From NCBI GenBank assembly GCA_910587445.1, contig CAJULE010000006.1, positions 28,352 through 92,351 on the forward strand: a stretch of 64,000 bases of DNA, read 5' to 3'. This document shows, one piece after another, positions 24,155-32,099 of this stretch. The notes beneath the pieces are model-generated. The model worked only from the letters and a program-made list of their open reading frames with translations. It searched no databases and was not told where the DNA came from. The stretch comes from an uncultured Christensenellaceae bacterium. Lineage in GTDB: Bacteria > Bacillota > Clostridia > Christensenellales > Pumilibacteraceae. Position 1 is the stretch's first letter. Each line of letters begins with the position of its first letter. The translations under genes were made by a program, and so were the position numbers.

Positions 24155-25312
24155 TCAGTAGTATTTTATCTGCACGCGTTTGCCGAGCTTTGTCAGAATG
24201 TTTAAAAGTTTTACGACGATGTCGAGCTTAGACTTGTTGTCTATCGCAAGTCCCTCGTGCGCGAGATTTACGTTGCGTCCGACGAAGATGTTGATGTCGC
24301 TGCTCGAACACAGAAGAAGCTTTGCGAGAAGAGACGCGCCGTCCTTGCCGTTAAATTGTTTTATTTCGGGATAGGACGGGCTTGCGTACTGCTCGGCATA
24401 GAACAGCGCTTTTTTCAGAGTCAGCACGCCTTCGCATACGAGGTCTATGCCGTCGATATAGCCTATGGGCGGAACGTCGCGGTCGGGGAAGTCGAACGAA
24501 CTCGTGAGTTCCTTGCCCATGACGCGCGCGACTACCTGTGAGCTTGTGCCGCCGCAGACCGCGTGTTTGCCGGGGCTTGCGAGAAATTCGCCTACGACGA
24601 GTTCGTCTCTGGAAGGGTCGACGGGCGGTCCTATCATGATGTTTGTAGGGCTCGTCGGCATGAGCTTTACGCATAGGACGCTCGTGTCGTCGCCGCACTC
24701 CTTGCCGTACAGCGAGTAGCAGGCATTCGCGAGCACCGACGCCGCCGTCATTGCCGCACCGTACTTATCGTAGTGTATCTCCATGAACTCGCGGATCTCG
24801 GCTATGTCCCAGCCGAAGTTCAGCGACATTCCTATGCCCGCGTGAACGACGCCGTCGCTTGTCGTTATTATCTGGTCGCCCTCGCGCATCTTTATCGACG
24901 AGAAGTAGACTTTCTTGTCGGCATAGATACGTTCGGTCCTTTCGAGCGGAACGAGCTCGCCGTCCCGTATGTATATTGCGGGCGGATTGTCGTACTCGAC
25001 GAGATACCCTTCTCCGCGCTCGTTTAAGGATATGACGGTGAAAGTGGCGTACGCTACGCCGCGCACCTTACAGACGGGCAGGGAGTCGATTATCGTGTCG
25101 ATACAGTCGGACAGCGGAATGTTCGCCGCCGCCATGGTGCAGAGTATCTTGCTCGTGAGCGTCGCGAGAATATTGGCTTTTACGCCGCTTCCGAGTCCGT
25201 CCGCGAGCACGAAGGTGTGCACGCCGTTCGATACGGTGTGTTCGACGTTGTCGCCGCAGAGCTCCTCGTGTTTTTTATTCAGAGAGACATGACCGTAATC
25301 TACGAAAGACAT
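24155..25312 (-). CDS. PP2C/SpoIIE-type serine phosphatase linked to HydS
   Basis: 385 residues from ATG 25312, whose first base is the last base region of the HydS stop (ATGA), with GGAGGAAG upstream. The phosphatase core shows TFVLADGLGSGVKAN (metal-binding D-G), ITTSDGVVHAG and CGDDTSVLCVKL (second metal Asp pair). About 160 extra C-terminal residues (from SPTNIMIGPPVDPSRDELVV) have no family I recognise. PP2C genes are regular neighbours of sensory group C hydrogenases, and the encoded phosphatase is the presumed signal output. Confidence 0.85.
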   Translation of the reverse strand: MSFVDYGHVSLNKKHEELCGDNVEHTVSNGVHTFVLADGLGSGVKANILATLTSKILCTMAAANIPLSDCIDTIIDSLPVCKVRGVAYATFTVISLNERGEGYLVEYDNPPAIYIRDGELVPLERTERIYADKKVYFSSIKMREGDQIITTSDGVVHAGIGMSLNFGWDIAEIREFMEIHYDKYGAAMTAASVLANACYSLYGKECGDDTSVLCVKLMPTSPTNIMIGPPVDPSRDELVVGEFLASPGKHAVCGGTSSQVVARVMGKELTSSFDFPDRDVPPIGYIDGIDLVCEGVLTLKKALFYAEQYASPSYPEIKQFNGKDGASLLAKLLLCSSSDINIFVGRNVNLAHEGLAIDNKSKLDIVVKLLNILTKLGKRVQIKYY

Positions 25313-26985
25313 CACTCTTCCTCCGTTTTCAGAGTGTTCTTGAGCTTTAAAAGAGCTATTTTCGTTTCCGCGGCGGTCTCGCCGAGAAGAGAGGCGATTT
25401 CCTGAACGACGCGCATCTGCTTTCCGATGACCTCGTCGGTCGTGCGATAGGTGTCCTCCTTCAGTTTGTCGAGGCGGGATTTGTCCTCGGTTTCCTCGGT
25501 TATGTCCTTCATTATGCAGAACAAAAGATTCTGACCGCTTACCTTTCGTATGCTCATCTCCACCCAAGCGCCGGATTTTTCGAGCTTTATCTTCTTGTCG
25601 TCCACGGCTTTCCCGTCCGAAGCGACTATGTAAAAATCGGTCGGATTGAAGTATCTTTCGAGCAGTTCGCCCTTACAGCCGTTTCTCGGAATGGAGAGAA
25701 GGCGAGCCGCTTCTTCGTTTATGTCGGTGATGCGGAAGCTTTCGTCCACGGCGAGTATGCCGTTGGGGGAGTTCTGTATTATGTCGAAAGAAAGGCTTTC
25801 GGCTTTTTCGCGCATATAGGGCACGCACATATCTATCTCTGCCATGCCGTTGTATACGGCTATAGCCTTGTCGCGGCAGGTCGGATATCCGCACGCGCCG
25901 CAGTTGAGTTCGTCCTCGGGCTTGTATTTTCCCGTCGCCTCGAGTATCGCTCGGATCTCGTAGTCGGGAGGGGTGATGAGCCGCATGGGTATGCGCTCGT
26001 ACTTATGCGAGTAATCGCCGCTGCGAATGGGACGGGCTTTTTCGGAAAGACCGCCGCGCGTGTATTCGCGAACCTGTTCGGTCGCCTTGAACAGTCCGCC
26101 CCGTTTGGGCGTAAGAGCGCAAGGTCCGTTTATGCAGGAGAACTCGCACGCGTGCATTTCTATGAACATTCCCTCGAGCGTCGTTATATTTTCGAGCACG
26201 TTTCTCGAACGGTTTACGCCGTCCACCGAAAGATATTCGTAGCCGTCGACAAAGCCGTCGAACGACTTGATTATTCCGCGGTTTATCGGGTAGTAGCGAG
26301 CGCGCAGAGCGTCCTTGTCGTCCTCGAGCGAAGGGTCTGGTGTTATTTTGGCTTCGGCAAGCATTGCCTCGAGCTCTTCGAAGGTAAGCACGGCGTCGAT
26401 GATTCCGCTTTCGGCGGCTTCGCGCTTTTTGGCAAGGCACGGACCAACGAAAACGACCGCGCAGTTTTTATACGCCTTTTTGAGCTGGCGCGCGTGCGCG
26501 ACCATCGGACTGTCTACGGGCGCGAGAAAAGGGAGTGCGTCCGGATAGTACTGCGAAATGAGCCGCACGGTAGCGGGGCAGGCGGAAGCGATGAGATTGC
26601 GGTACTTGCCGCCCTCGAGAAGTTTTTTATACTCGTCGGTGACTGCCGCCGCGCCGATCGCCGTCTCCTCGACCGATTCGAAGCCGAGCGCCTTGAGGGC
26701 TTTTTCCATTGCCGCAAAGCCTTTTACGTCGAACGAAGAAATAAACGACGGAGCAAGCGATACATAAACTTTTTTGCGGCTTATGAGATCGCGCACCTTT
26801 GCGATGTCGCTTGCGACCACTTTTGCGTTAAAGCGGCAGGAGCCGACGCAGTGACCGCAAAGAATACACAGCTCTTCGTTTATCTGGGCTTTGTCGTCCA
26901 ATACGCTTATGGCTTTGACGGGACATTCGCGCAGGCACTTATAGCAGTTGCGGCAGTTTGACGAATTGAAATTCAGATATGCCAT
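25312..26985 (-). CDS. HydS-type sensory [FeFe]-hydrogenase with PAS domain
   Basis: 557 residues. Domain order: two [4Fe-4S] sites (NCRNCYKCLRECPVKAI, LCILCGHCVGSC), the H-cluster domain with L1 IASACPATV, L2 VGPCLAKKRE and L3 MHACEFSCINGPCAL, another [4Fe-4S] site (LNCGACGYPTCRDKA), and a PAS domain (SFDIIQNSPNGILAVDESFR ... RLLSIPRNG) before a helical tail. This is the group C (HydS) plan proposed to sense H2 or redox state and signal through the PP2C phosphatase. The altered L3 compared with catalytic hydrogenases supports a sensing role. Confidence 0.88.
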   Translation of the reverse strand: MAYLNFNSSNCRNCYKCLRECPVKAISVLDDKAQINEELCILCGHCVGSCRFNAKVVASDIAKVRDLISRKKVYVSLAPSFISSFDVKGFAAMEKALKALGFESVEETAIGAAAVTDEYKKLLEGGKYRNLIASACPATVRLISQYYPDALPFLAPVDSPMVAHARQLKKAYKNCAVVFVGPCLAKKREAAESGIIDAVLTFEELEAMLAEAKITPDPSLEDDKDALRARYYPINRGIIKSFDGFVDGYEYLSVDGVNRSRNVLENITTLEGMFIEMHACEFSCINGPCALTPKRGGLFKATEQVREYTRGGLSEKARPIRSGDYSHKYERIPMRLITPPDYEIRAILEATGKYKPEDELNCGACGYPTCRDKAIAVYNGMAEIDMCVPYMREKAESLSFDIIQNSPNGILAVDESFRITDINEEAARLLSIPRNGCKGELLERYFNPTDFYIVASDGKAVDDKKIKLEKSGAWVEMSIRKVSGQNLLFCIMKDITEETEDKSRLDKLKEDTYRTTDEVIGKQMRVVQEIASLLGETAAETKIALLKLKNTLKTEEE

Positions 26986-26989
26986 TGCA

Positions 26990-27241
26990 TTACGCTCCGA
27001 GTGCGGCGGGTTTAAGCTTGTTTATGTAGATGTCTTTTACGGTCGCGGGAGTAACTCCGTCGAGAAACTCTCCGTCGACTTTCATCGTGACGTGCTCGCC
27101 GCAGTGGCCGAGGCAGAAGCTCGCCTTAAGCGTTATTTTGTCCTCGAGCTTATCTTCGGCTATGAAGCTTTTGAGCTGCTCGATCACGTCGTACGAGCCG
27201 CGAAGATGACAGGCGCTTCCTATACAGATCTGTATTACCAT
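26990..27241 (-). CDS. Thioredoxin-like [2Fe-2S] ferredoxin
   Basis: 83 residues, 4 bp before hydS. CIGSACHLRGSYDV and CLGHCGEHV provide the C-x4-C and C-x3-C ligands of the NuoE/HydA-gamma type [2Fe-2S] domain. It probably passes electrons to or from the sensory hydrogenase. Confidence 0.88.
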   Translation of the reverse strand: MVIQICIGSACHLRGSYDVIEQLKSFIAEDKLEDKITLKASFCLGHCGEHVTMKVDGEFLDGVTPATVKDIYINKLKPAALGA

Positions 27242-27300
27242 ATATTCTCCCTTCGACGCCGACCGTCTTGCGGAAAGCGTCTGTTTTTATATCCTTATAA

Positions 27301-27329
27301 ATAATAACACAATAGCTTCGGTTCGGCAA
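27301..27329 (-). promoter_or_regulatory. Promoter of the hydrogenase-phosphatase operon
   Basis: On the minus strand TTGCCG (27324-27329) and TATTAT (27301-27306), 17-bp spacer. Confidence 0.55.
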
Positions 27330-27383
27330 GCGAAAAAAGAGGGAATTTAGCGAAAAATTTGCCTGTCGATATGTGCGGAAATC

Positions 27384-27412
27384 TTGCAAGGAGATAATTT
27401 TTGTGGTAAAAT
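27384..27412 (+). promoter_or_regulatory. Promoter of the metal exporter gene
   Basis: TTGCAA (27384-27389) and TAAAAT (27407-27412), 17-bp spacer, then an AAGGAG site. Confidence 0.55.
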
Positions 27413-27455
27413 GATTTATGTAAGATTTTTCTATTGTCGGATTTAAGGAGACAAA

Positions 27456-28436
27456 ATGCTCGAAGTTCTCGTGGACGCGCTCATAGATACATTGAAGCTC
27501 ATTCCGCTTCTTCTCATTGCGAACGTGCTCATAGAAGTTCTCGAGCATGCGGTGGTGGGGAAGATACGCGCGGAAAAAGCTCTTAAAGGAGGCTTTGCGC
27601 CTCTTATCGGCGCAGGCGTGGGACTACTCCCGCAGTGCGGCTTTTCCGTCGTTGCCGCAAATATGTATTCTTCTCGGCACATCGGCATGGGAACGCTTCT
27701 TGCCGTTTTCGTGGCAACCAGCGACGAAGCCGTTCCCATTCTGCTTTCCTCGCCGTCGTCGGCGTTGCGACTGTTGCCTCTTCTTGCCGTGAAGCTTGCG
27801 GGTGCGCTTGTGATAGGCTATGTCGTTTCGCTCGTGCTTTCCCGTCGCGACAAAAAGAACATCGTAGAAGTGTCCGAGGGGGAGAGCTTTCATGCGGTCG
27901 GCTGTCACGGTCATGCGCTCGTCGGCGAAACGCGCGAGCATGAGGGAGAACACTCTCACGGCGGCGATTGCGACGGGGAGGATGGGGAAGAGGACAAGCT
28001 CGCCCGTAAAAAGGCGGACAGAAAAAAACTGTTGGATCGATTTCTGTGGCATCCGCTGCTTCACACTCTCACGGTTTCGCTGTATATTCTTGCCGTAAAC
28101 ATTCTGCTCGGCGTCGTAATATATTTCATAACGGAGCAGCGTCTTGCTGCGTTTATGTCGGGCGTGAGATTTTTGCAGCCCCTTGTCGCCGCAATAGTCG
28201 GACTCATTCCGAACTGCGCTTCGTCGGTTGCAATAGCCGAACTCTACGGCGTGGGCACGCTGTCGCTCGGCGGCGCGGTTGCGGGGCTGTCCGTAAATGC
28301 GGGGCTCGGGCTTGCCGTGCTGTTCAAGGAAAACAAGCGCATGAAGGAAAACTTCGTAATACTTGCGCTGTTGTTTGCGTTCGGCGTGGCGCTCGGGACG
28401 GCGACGGAAGCCGTGATGTTCGCGCTCGGTTTTTAG
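27456..28436 (+). CDS. ArsP_2-type heavy-metal exporter with His-rich loop
   Basis: 326 residues, about ten membrane helices in two related halves. Each half carries a matching cysteine motif, GVGLLPQCGFSVVAANMYSS and GLIPNCASSVAIAELYG, typical of the putative 10-TM metal exporter family (ArsP_2). The loop between the halves (residues ~145-185) is rich in His, Asp and Glu (CHGHALVGETREHEGEHSHG, then DCDGEDGEED), a probable metal-binding segment. The substrate is not determined by sequence; arsenic, manganese or another divalent metal are possible. Confidence 0.75.
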   Translation: MLEVLVDALIDTLKLIPLLLIANVLIEVLEHAVVGKIRAEKALKGGFAPLIGAGVGLLPQCGFSVVAANMYSSRHIGMGTLLAVFVATSDEAVPILLSSPSSALRLLPLLAVKLAGALVIGYVVSLVLSRRDKKNIVEVSEGESFHAVGCHGHALVGETREHEGEHSHGGDCDGEDGEEDKLARKKADRKKLLDRFLWHPLLHTLTVSLYILAVNILLGVVIYFITEQRLAAFMSGVRFLQPLVAAIVGLIPNCASSVAIAELYGVGTLSLGGAVAGLSVNAGLGLAVLFKENKRMKENFVILALLFAFGVALGTATEAVMFALGF

Positions 28437-28473
28437 GAGAATGCGATAATTTTTCGGCTCGCGGGCAAATGCC

Positions 28474-28502
28474 TTGACTTTGACGGACGAAAGTTGTAGA
28501 AT
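28474..28502 (+). promoter_or_regulatory. Promoter of rplI
   Basis: TTGACT (28474-28479) and TAGAAT (28497-28502), 17-bp spacer. Confidence 0.65.
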
Positions 28503-28564
28503 ATCGAAAAAGGCAGAGAGGCGCGGATTTTGCGCTTTTCGGAACAAGCGAAAGGAGGCAGACA

Positions 28565-29008
28565 GTGAAAGTCATTTTGACACAGGACGTAAAGGCACAG
28601 GGCAAAAAGGGCGACGTCGTAAACGTATCCGACGGTTACGCCCGCAATTTCCTGTTTAAAAACAACCTCGCGATCGAGGCAAACGACGCAAACATGAATA
28701 TTCTCAATCGCCAGAAGGCAGCCGAACGTCAGCGCAAAGCCGAGGAAAAGGCGGCGGCGCTCGAGCTCAAGAAACAACTCGACGCGACGACCGTCAACGT
28801 CCCCATAAAGACGGGCGAAAACGGAAAGCTTTACGGTGCGCTCAACTCGCAGAATATTGCCGACGCGCTTAAAAGTTTGGGCATAGAGATAGACAAGCGA
28901 AAGATCGTGCTCACCGCTCCCATAAAGACGCTCGGCGTGCATAAGGTGACGGTAAAGCCGTATGCCGAAGTGACGGCGACGCTCACCGTGAACGTCACGG
29001 CGCTTTAA
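28565..29008 (+). CDS. rplI: 50S ribosomal protein L9
   Basis: 147 residues from GTG after AAAGGAGG. The start [20 protein letters not shown] and [17 protein letters not shown] are the L9 signature; a long central helix and the C-terminal domain ([20 protein letters not shown]) are complete. Usually found with dnaB or rpsF/rpsR; here it is followed by an ECF S component. Confidence 0.96.
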   Translation: MKVILTQDVKAQGKKGDVVNVSDGYARNFLFKNNLAIEANDANMNILNRQKAAERQRKAEEKAAALELKKQLDATTVNVPIKTGENGKLYGALNSQNIADALKSLGIEIDKRKIVLTAPIKTLGVHKVTVKPYAEVTATLTVNVTAL

Positions 29009-29035
29009 GTTTCGGCGCAGAAGGGAGGACTCTAT

Positions 29036-29623
29036 ATGTCTGCAAAGGACGCGCACGAAGGCGCGAAAAGAAGAGTAAGCACATTTTACATAGTCATGAC
29101 GGCGACGCTCACGGCGCTTGCGTTCGTCGCGACTTTTCTCATTCAGATACCCGTCGGAATAGGTTACGTCAATTTCGGTGACGCGGTCGTAATGATCTCG
29201 TCCGTAGTTCTCGGACCTCTCGGCGCAACCGTTGTGGGCGCAATAGGTCCCGCGCTTGCCGATATCGTTTCGGGATACGCGGTGTACGCACCTTTTACAA
29301 TGATAATAAAAGGCGTAGAGGGTTTTGTCTGCGCCGTGGTATTTAAGTGTGTATTCGCAAAGAGAAACGCCTATCTTCGCGCGGTGATCGCTTTTATCGT
29401 CGGCGCCGCGATAGTTGTCGTCGGGTACTTTCTTGCCGATTTCGTACTTGTTCTCGTCGGATATATGCAAGCCGAAGGAGGGGTCTTTGTTTCCGCTCTC
29501 GTCGCGGGTGCGGCAACGCTTATAGGCTCTCTTGTGCAAGTCGCCGTTTCGGTTGTCATAGCTCTTATCGTGGCGCCGAAGTTGCCGACGCTCGAGTTTT
29601 TGTCCTCGGGCAAAAACCGCTAA
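29036..29623 (+). CDS. ECF transporter S component
   Basis: 195 residues with about six membrane helices. The pattern IPVGIGYVNFGDAVVMISSV, GPLGATVVGAIGPALADIVS and YAPFTMIIKGVEGF is that of substrate-binding S subunits of ECF vitamin/metal importers. The shared EcfA/EcfT subunits are elsewhere. Substrate not predictable. Start 27 bp after rplI, same operon. Confidence 0.8.
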   Translation: MSAKDAHEGAKRRVSTFYIVMTATLTALAFVATFLIQIPVGIGYVNFGDAVVMISSVVLGPLGATVVGAIGPALADIVSGYAVYAPFTMIIKGVEGFVCAVVFKCVFAKRNAYLRAVIAFIVGAAIVVVGYFLADFVLVLVGYMQAEGGVFVSALVAGAATLIGSLVQVAVSVVIALIVAPKLPTLEFLSSGKNR

Positions 29624-29675
29624 AGCTCGAGGGCTTATATGCGGCGCAATACGGTGTTAAGCTCCGCTTTACTCG

Positions 29676-29704
29676 GGGCGTGTACGAAGAAGTACACGCC
29701 CTTT
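29676..29704 (+). terminator. Terminator of the rplI operon
   Basis: Perfect 10-bp stem GGGCGTGTAC/GTACACGCCC, loop GAAGAA, followed by TTT. Confidence 0.7.
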
Positions 29705-29761
29705 CGCAAATGCTCGCTTGCCTTGTCAAGAAAATATAAGCTGAAAATATTATTTAACCAC

Positions 29762-29801
29762 TTGACTGCATACCATAATTATGGTATAATTATGGTATAA
29801 T
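29762..29801 (+). promoter_or_regulatory. Promoter with palindromic operator of the second toxin-antitoxin operon
   Basis: TTGACT (29762-29767) and TATAAT (29785-29790), 17-bp spacer, with a second TATAAT at 29796-29801. A perfect 18-bp palindrome ATACCATAATTATGGTAT (29770-29787) lies across spacer and -10 box; its right half is repeated once more. Confidence 0.8.
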
Positions 29802-29820
29802 ATTCGAGGAGGTAAGCGCA

Positions 29821-30066
29821 GTGCAAATTATTCCTATCAATCAACTGAAAGATACGGCAAAGATTTCCGCTATATGCAACGAAAGCAACGAACCTGTGTT
29901 CATAACGAAAAACGGATATGGAGACATGGTCATAATGAGCATGAAGACATACGAGGAACAGCAGGAAAAGCTTATGCTTCGCGAATTGAAATTCAAACTC
30001 GACGTCGATAAAGCCGAGGATGGCGATACGGTCATGCAAAGGATAAAAAAGAAGTATGTCGACTGA
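29821..30066 (+). CDS. Phd/YefM-family antitoxin (second system)
   Basis: 81 residues from GTG after GAGGAGG. N-terminus QIIPINQLKDTAKISAI and EPVFITKNGYGDMVIMSMKT parallels the antitoxin at 2433. The C-terminal half (REL.FKLDVDKAEDGDTV) differs, which should make it specific for its own toxin. It overlaps the toxin gene by 11 bp. Confidence 0.85.
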   Translation: MQIIPINQLKDTAKISAICNESNEPVFITKNGYGDMVIMSMKTYEEQQEKLMLRELKFKLDVDKAEDGDTVMQRIKKKYVD

Positions 30067-30367
30067 AGACAAGTATGACTATAAATACGACTCGATTGCG
30101 GTAAAAAATCTTTCCGATATATTCGAGTATATTCGTTTTAAACTATGTAATCCGAAAGCGGCAAAGGATTTGTTCGACAACATTACGGAAGCAGTGGAAC
30201 AGGTGCGAAGATTCCCGGAAAGCGGAGAAACGCGCTATGAAGATATTAGGCGAATTCTCGTCGATAATTATTGGCTTTACTACATTCCGCTACATGATAT
30301 AAAAACAATTTACATAGTCAAATTGACTCATGCGACGCAGAAATACGAAAACGAAAAATTCGATTAA
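30056..30367 (+). CDS. RelE/ParE-family toxin (second system)
   Basis: 103 residues. NLSDIFEYIRFKLCNPKAAK, then RRFPESGETRYEDIRRILVD and YWLYYIPLHDIKTIYIVKLTH follow the ParE/RelE plan. Sequence similarity to the toxin at 2116 is limited, so the two systems are probably not cross-neutralised. Confidence 0.8.
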   Translation: MSTEDKYDYKYDSIAVKNLSDIFEYIRFKLCNPKAAKDLFDNITEAVEQVRRFPESGETRYEDIRRILVDNYWLYYIPLHDIKTIYIVKLTHATQKYENEKFD

Positions 30368-30392
30368 AAAAAAGCGCGAATGCGCTTTTTTT
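30366..30392. terminator. Terminator of the second toxin-antitoxin operon
   Basis: AAAAAAAAGCGC/GCGCTTTTTTT with loop GAAT; works on both strands between convergent genes. The core resembles the terminators around the first toxin-antitoxin pair. Confidence 0.8.
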
Positions 30393-30415
30393 GTGAGTTG
30401 CTTAGGTGTTGAAAC

Positions 30416-30979
30416 TTATTCTTCCTCGTCGTCTGCCTCGGGCGCTTCTTCTTGCGACGGCTTTTCAGCGACGTTTAGTGAAGCGAGGAATTTTCTTGCG
30501 TTGTCGCTGCGCATATTCGATGAAAAGAATTTGAGGCTTGCCGTCGGCGGCGCGGCGGTTATGCCGAGCGTGTTTATAAGGAAAGAGTACGCGCTTTCGA
30601 GCTGTATCACGGCAAGGTCGAGATATTTGTTACATTCCTTTGCGGGAGTCTTTGCGGCGGAAAGCGCGGACAAAATTTTGCAGGCGGCGGCTATGTGGTC
30701 GGGCACCGCGCCGATGTCCTGGTTCTGCTGTCCGACCGCTCTGTCGCATAAGAGCGCACACTTTGCACCCGTCGAATCAAGCGTCTTAAGCTCCTTTAAG
30801 TCGGGATCTTGCTTTTTGCAGGCGCGTATGAGATTTTGAAGTTCGTATGCAAGCGATGCGAGTGTGTCCGTCTTGTTTCGTTTCGAGACGAGCACTACAA
30901 GTACGAGCACGAGAACGACAATAAGCACGGGTGCGGCAATTGCCGAAATTATTTGGTTTACGGTAAGTTCGCACATCAT
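30416..30979 (-). CDS. Single-pass membrane protein with helical cytoplasmic domain
   Basis: 187 residues. One membrane segment near the N-terminus (IISAIAAPVLIVVLVLVLVV), then a helical domain with regularly placed Cys (LIRACKKQDPDLKEL, CALLCDRAVGQQ) and an acidic tail. Family not recognised. Its ATG overlaps the mscS stop as ATGA, so it is likely a partner or modulator of the channel. Confidence 0.6.
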   Translation of the reverse strand: MMCELTVNQIISAIAAPVLIVVLVLVLVVLVSKRNKTDTLASLAYELQNLIRACKKQDPDLKELKTLDSTGAKCALLCDRAVGQQNQDIGAVPDHIAAACKILSALSAAKTPAKECNKYLDLAVIQLESAYSFLINTLGITAAPPTASLKFFSSNMRSDNARKFLASLNVAEKPSQEEAPEADDEEE

Positions 30980-31842
30980 CTGTCGTTCTCCTTATTCTTG
31001 GGGCTCTTGTTGTCGACATGAACGTCGAGTTGAGGATAGGGGATTTCTATACCCGCTTCATTCAGCGCCGCGAACGCCCGTTCGTTTATGTCCCACGTGA
31101 CGTCCCAATAGTCGCCGTTGTTGACCCAGGCGCGCGCGACGAAAACTATTTCGCTCGCGCCTTGGCTCTTGAGGCGAACCATGGGCGCGGGGTCGGACAG
31201 TATTTTTTCGTGCGAGGAAAGGACGCCCGAAAGTACGGATTTTACCTTTTCGACGTCGCTGTCGTAGGATGCGGAGAACTCCCAATCGATACGGCGCGTG
31301 GGCTTTGCCGAAAAGTTCGTGATGCAAGCCGACGTTATCTTGGAGTTCGGGACGACGATTTTTTTATTGTCCGGCGAAATCAGCTCGGTCGTCAAAAGCC
31401 CTATGGACTTTACCGTGCCTTCCACGCCGTCTATGTCGACATACTGTCCTTCGGCGAACGGTTTTTGCGCAATGAGGAGCACGCCGTTTGCGAGATTCGT
31501 GAGCGAATCCTTGAGCGCAAGACCGACGGCAAGAGCGATCGAGCCGAGAGCCGTCACAAGCGGAGTGAGCGGAATTTTTATTATGGACGCTATTATGAAG
31601 AAGAGCAGCAGCCACAGGGCGAACCGAACGACGGTGAGCACGAAGTTGGCGATTGTGTTGTCCATCGTGCGCTTTAAGAGAATTTTCCTAAGAAGCGCGT
31701 GAACGATGCGAATGACTATTATGCCGATGACGAGCGCGGCGAGAGCTTCGACGACGATCCAGCCCGCTCCCGTGAAGAACGTAACTATCTGTTCCCACAC
31801 CGAGCCGAGCTCTTCGGCGAATGTCGAAATTATTACGGGCAA
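30976..31842 (-). CDS. mscS: MscS-family mechanosensitive channel
   Basis: 288 residues, the usual small MscS size. Three membrane helices; the pore helix reads ALGSIALAVGLALKDSLTNL with its Gly/Ala pattern, followed by the beta domain (FAEGQYVDIDGVEGTVKSIG, PNSKITSACITNFS) and the C-terminal alpha/beta cage. Releases solutes on osmotic downshock. Confidence 0.93.
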   Translation of the reverse strand: MPVIISTFAEELGSVWEQIVTFFTGAGWIVVEALAALVIGIIVIRIVHALLRKILLKRTMDNTIANFVLTVVRFALWLLLFFIIASIIKIPLTPLVTALGSIALAVGLALKDSLTNLANGVLLIAQKPFAEGQYVDIDGVEGTVKSIGLLTTELISPDNKKIVVPNSKITSACITNFSAKPTRRIDWEFSASYDSDVEKVKSVLSGVLSSHEKILSDPAPMVRLKSQGASEIVFVARAWVNNGDYWDVTWDINERAFAALNEAGIEIPYPQLDVHVDNKSPKNKENDR

Positions 31843-32064
31843 CGTATGATACCTCCGAAAGAATTTATTTATTTTAGTTTACCACAATATCGTAAGTAAA
31901 TCAAGGATTTGCACGCAAAGACAAAAAAATTCATATATCCGCCGTGAATCGGGGAGTGACGAAAAAGCGTCCGCGTCAGCCGTTAGGGTCTGTAAGCGCA
32001 ACATTAAAAACGCATTAAAAGTCTTATAATTCGGTTAAAGTTGGCTTGCTTTACTCGGCGTTTC

Positions 32065-32093
32065 TTGACTTTCGAAGCGTTTTGCGATATACT
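32065..32093 (+). promoter_or_regulatory. Leaderless promoter of the TIR-Sel1 gene
   Basis: TTGACT (32065-32070) and TATACT (32088-32093), 17-bp spacer. Only six bases separate the -10 box from the ATG at 32100, so transcription should start at or beside the start codon; no Shine-Dalgarno sequence is present. Confidence 0.65.
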
Positions 32094-32099
32094 TTAATC

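Noticed and set aside
29676..29704. Hairpin with TGTACGAAGAAGTACA resembling the end loop of the dispersed repeats
   Set aside because: Only the terminal loop is alike; the TTCATC and GCGAC elements and the lower stems are missing, so it is kept as a plain terminator.
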